From the NCBI RefSeq assembly GCF_000170795.1, contig NZ_ABCM01000003.1, positions 248,001 to 312,000 of the forward strand: a stretch of 64,000 bases of DNA. Direction: 5' to 3'. Positions 62,873 to 64,000 of this stretch are shown in pieces. Numbering within the stretch: the stretch's first letter is position 1; each line of letters opens with the position of its first letter. Below the pieces are notes generated by a model. The model made no database searches. It was not told the DNA's origin and saw only the letters and a program-made list of their open reading frames with translations. The position numbers and the translations under genes are program-made. The DNA comes from Pedobacter sp. BAL39 (lineage in GTDB: Bacteria; Bacteroidota; Bacteroidia; Sphingobacteriales; Sphingobacteriaceae).

Positions 62873-63997
62873 TTAGTTCTGTGAAGCGTAATCAAGTACG
62901 TCAGCTTGTTGCTCAACACCAGACTGTCTGGGAAGGCTGAACCAAAATTCAGCTCCGTTGCCTTCATCACTGATTACGCCGAGATACCCACGGTGTTTTT
63001 TGACAATTTCCTTGGCGACATATAGGCCTAGGCCCATTCCTGGAAGTGCCTTCGATACCGATTGTGCTGTCCGCGTAAAGCGGTCGAAAATTTCGGATTG
63101 CTGAGCTTTAGGAATTCCCGGGCCTTGGTCTTTTACCCTTACCTGAACATAATCATCCTCTACCAAAATGGTAATGCTGATTTCTGTTTTTTCTGGTGTA
63201 AACTTTAGGGCATTGTCTATAAGAATTGTAAATACTTGTGCCAAGCGTCTTTGATCTCCATGAATCCAGAGCTCGTTCGGGAAGTTTGTGGTGATGAAAT
63301 GTAGGCGGTTGGCGCGTTGCTTTTCGGTTATAACCCCTGAAAGGCAGCTGATAAGATCAAAGTTTTCTTTGTTAATGTGGAGTGCATTTTTGCTGATTTG
63401 TGTGGCATCCAAAATATTTTCGATAATTGTGGTCAGGTTTGTTGATTGGCCTTCGATGCGATCAATGATGTTAAGATCTTCCTGACGTTCTTGATTTTGG
63501 TGTTTCTTTTTAAGTATTTGTGTGAATCCTTTTATGGATGTTACTGGTGTTTTGAGTTCGTGCGATGCAAGATGTAAGAACTCGTTCAAGGGAACCTCAA
63601 GTTGCCCGGCGTTGGGTTCGGCGGAACGGTATTGCTGCAGCAGCTTTTCGCTCTGTGCGAGCTTATGCCGGATGCGTTCAACTGACAGAAATAGCCCGGA
63701 AATGACAAGGCCTTCAGCAAAAAATATACCTATGGCTATGATGAAAAATTCAGGTGTGGTTTCGTATTCCGGCAGTATGAAGATGAGAGACAAAACGGCT
63801 GCACTTAGTGTTGCTATGATTGCCGAAAAGCTTCCTCCATATATTGCACCCAGAAAGATAATGACAAAGTAAAGCAGGAATGGCGTTCGATAGCTGACCT
63901 CAAAAATTGGATGTAAGGTTAGCCAGGTGACAGAAGCAGCCATCATGATTGGAACCGCAATCTGGTAGAAGATTCTCTTTTTATCTTGATTGAGCAC
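62873..63997 (-). CDS. Sensor histidine kinase with DUF4118-like membrane domain
   Basis: 374 residues from a GTG at 63997; it may continue beyond the window edge, since the first codon is not ATG and only three bases remain. Four hydrophobic segments (about 10-105) resemble the KdpD-type DUF4118 bundle; H146 in FLHLASHELKTPVTSIK is the phosphoacceptor; the HATPase has LIDNALKFTPEKTE, VKDQGPGIP and GMGLGLYVAKEIV. Orphan in the window. Confidence 0.85.
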   Translation of the reverse strand: MLNQDKKRIFYQIAVPIMMAASVTWLTLHPIFEVSYRTPFLLYFVIIFLGAIYGGSFSAIIATLSAAVLSLIFILPEYETTPEFFIIAIGIFFAEGLVISGLFLSVERIRHKLAQSEKLLQQYRSAEPNAGQLEVPLNEFLHLASHELKTPVTSIKGFTQILKKKHQNQERQEDLNIIDRIEGQSTNLTTIIENILDATQISKNALHINKENFDLISCLSGVITEKQRANRLHFITTNFPNELWIHGDQRRLAQVFTILIDNALKFTPEKTEISITILVEDDYVQVRVKDQGPGIPKAQQSEIFDRFTRTAQSVSKALPGMGLGLYVAKEIVKKHRGYLGVISDEGNGAEFWFSLPRQSGVEQQADVLDYASQN

Positions 63998-64000
63998 ACT

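Overview
The window reads as chromosome of a Bacteroidota bacterium of the Sphingobacteriaceae type, most likely Pedobacter or a close relative. The basis is two DUF6266 proteins (a family I associate with Pedobacter and Sphingobacterium), a Bacteroidota histone H1-like protein, TAnnTTTG promoter boxes, SpII lipoproteins, many AraC regulators and weak Shine-Dalgarno sequences. No rRNA, tRNA, CRISPR array or intact transposase was seen.

Layout. (1) 0-6.2 kb: two MFS exporters with two AraC regulators. (2) 6.7-16.7 kb: accessory DNA. A MocR-like regulator, a multi-stem inverted-repeat element, two DUF6266 genes, a small HTH gene and a GNAT/XRE pair that looks like a toxin-antitoxin module are followed by a cell-wall hydrolase/membrane/lipoprotein cassette. 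Then come a candidate structured RNA, a RadC-type JAB protein, several decayed genes, a histone H1-like gene and a frameshifted secreted protein. (3) 16.7-29.7 kb: a probable defence island. It holds a DUF6602 putative nuclease; a minus-strand two-gene unit with a 1596-residue protein (STAS-like, GHKL ATPase, two phosphoribosyltransferase-like domains, second GHKL domain) translationally coupled to a TIR protein; a divergent AAA ATPase/subtilisin-like protease pair; and an AbiE module whose toxin has lost its catalytic core. (4) 29.7-33.8 kb: an Lrp regulator, then a cobalamin riboswitch ahead of mesX-mesD (B12-independent, folate-independent methionine synthase) and a bile-acid-symporter-family protein. 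(5) 33.8-50 kb: redox and electrophile metabolism (Old Yellow Enzyme, isochorismatase-like hydrolase, pirin, MDR oxidoreductase, NmrA-like protein, aldo/keto reductase, quinone reductase). A Crp/Fnr regulator sits among three CGTAGA-N6-TCTACG dyads and an HxlR regulator controls a divergent operon. (6) 50-64 kb: a TPR histidine kinase, a membrane metallophosphoesterase, lipoproteins, a second AraC/Old Yellow Enzyme/aldo-keto reductase/SDR block, two membrane proteins and a DUF4118 histidine kinase cut by the right edge.

The strongest candidate for an undescribed system is the coupled pair at 18439-24182. Its architecture suggests a sensor or switch that binds ATP and a phosphoribosyl or nucleotide ligand and controls a TIR effector, probably an NAD-cleaving one. 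This is inferred from motifs read by eye; no database search was possible.
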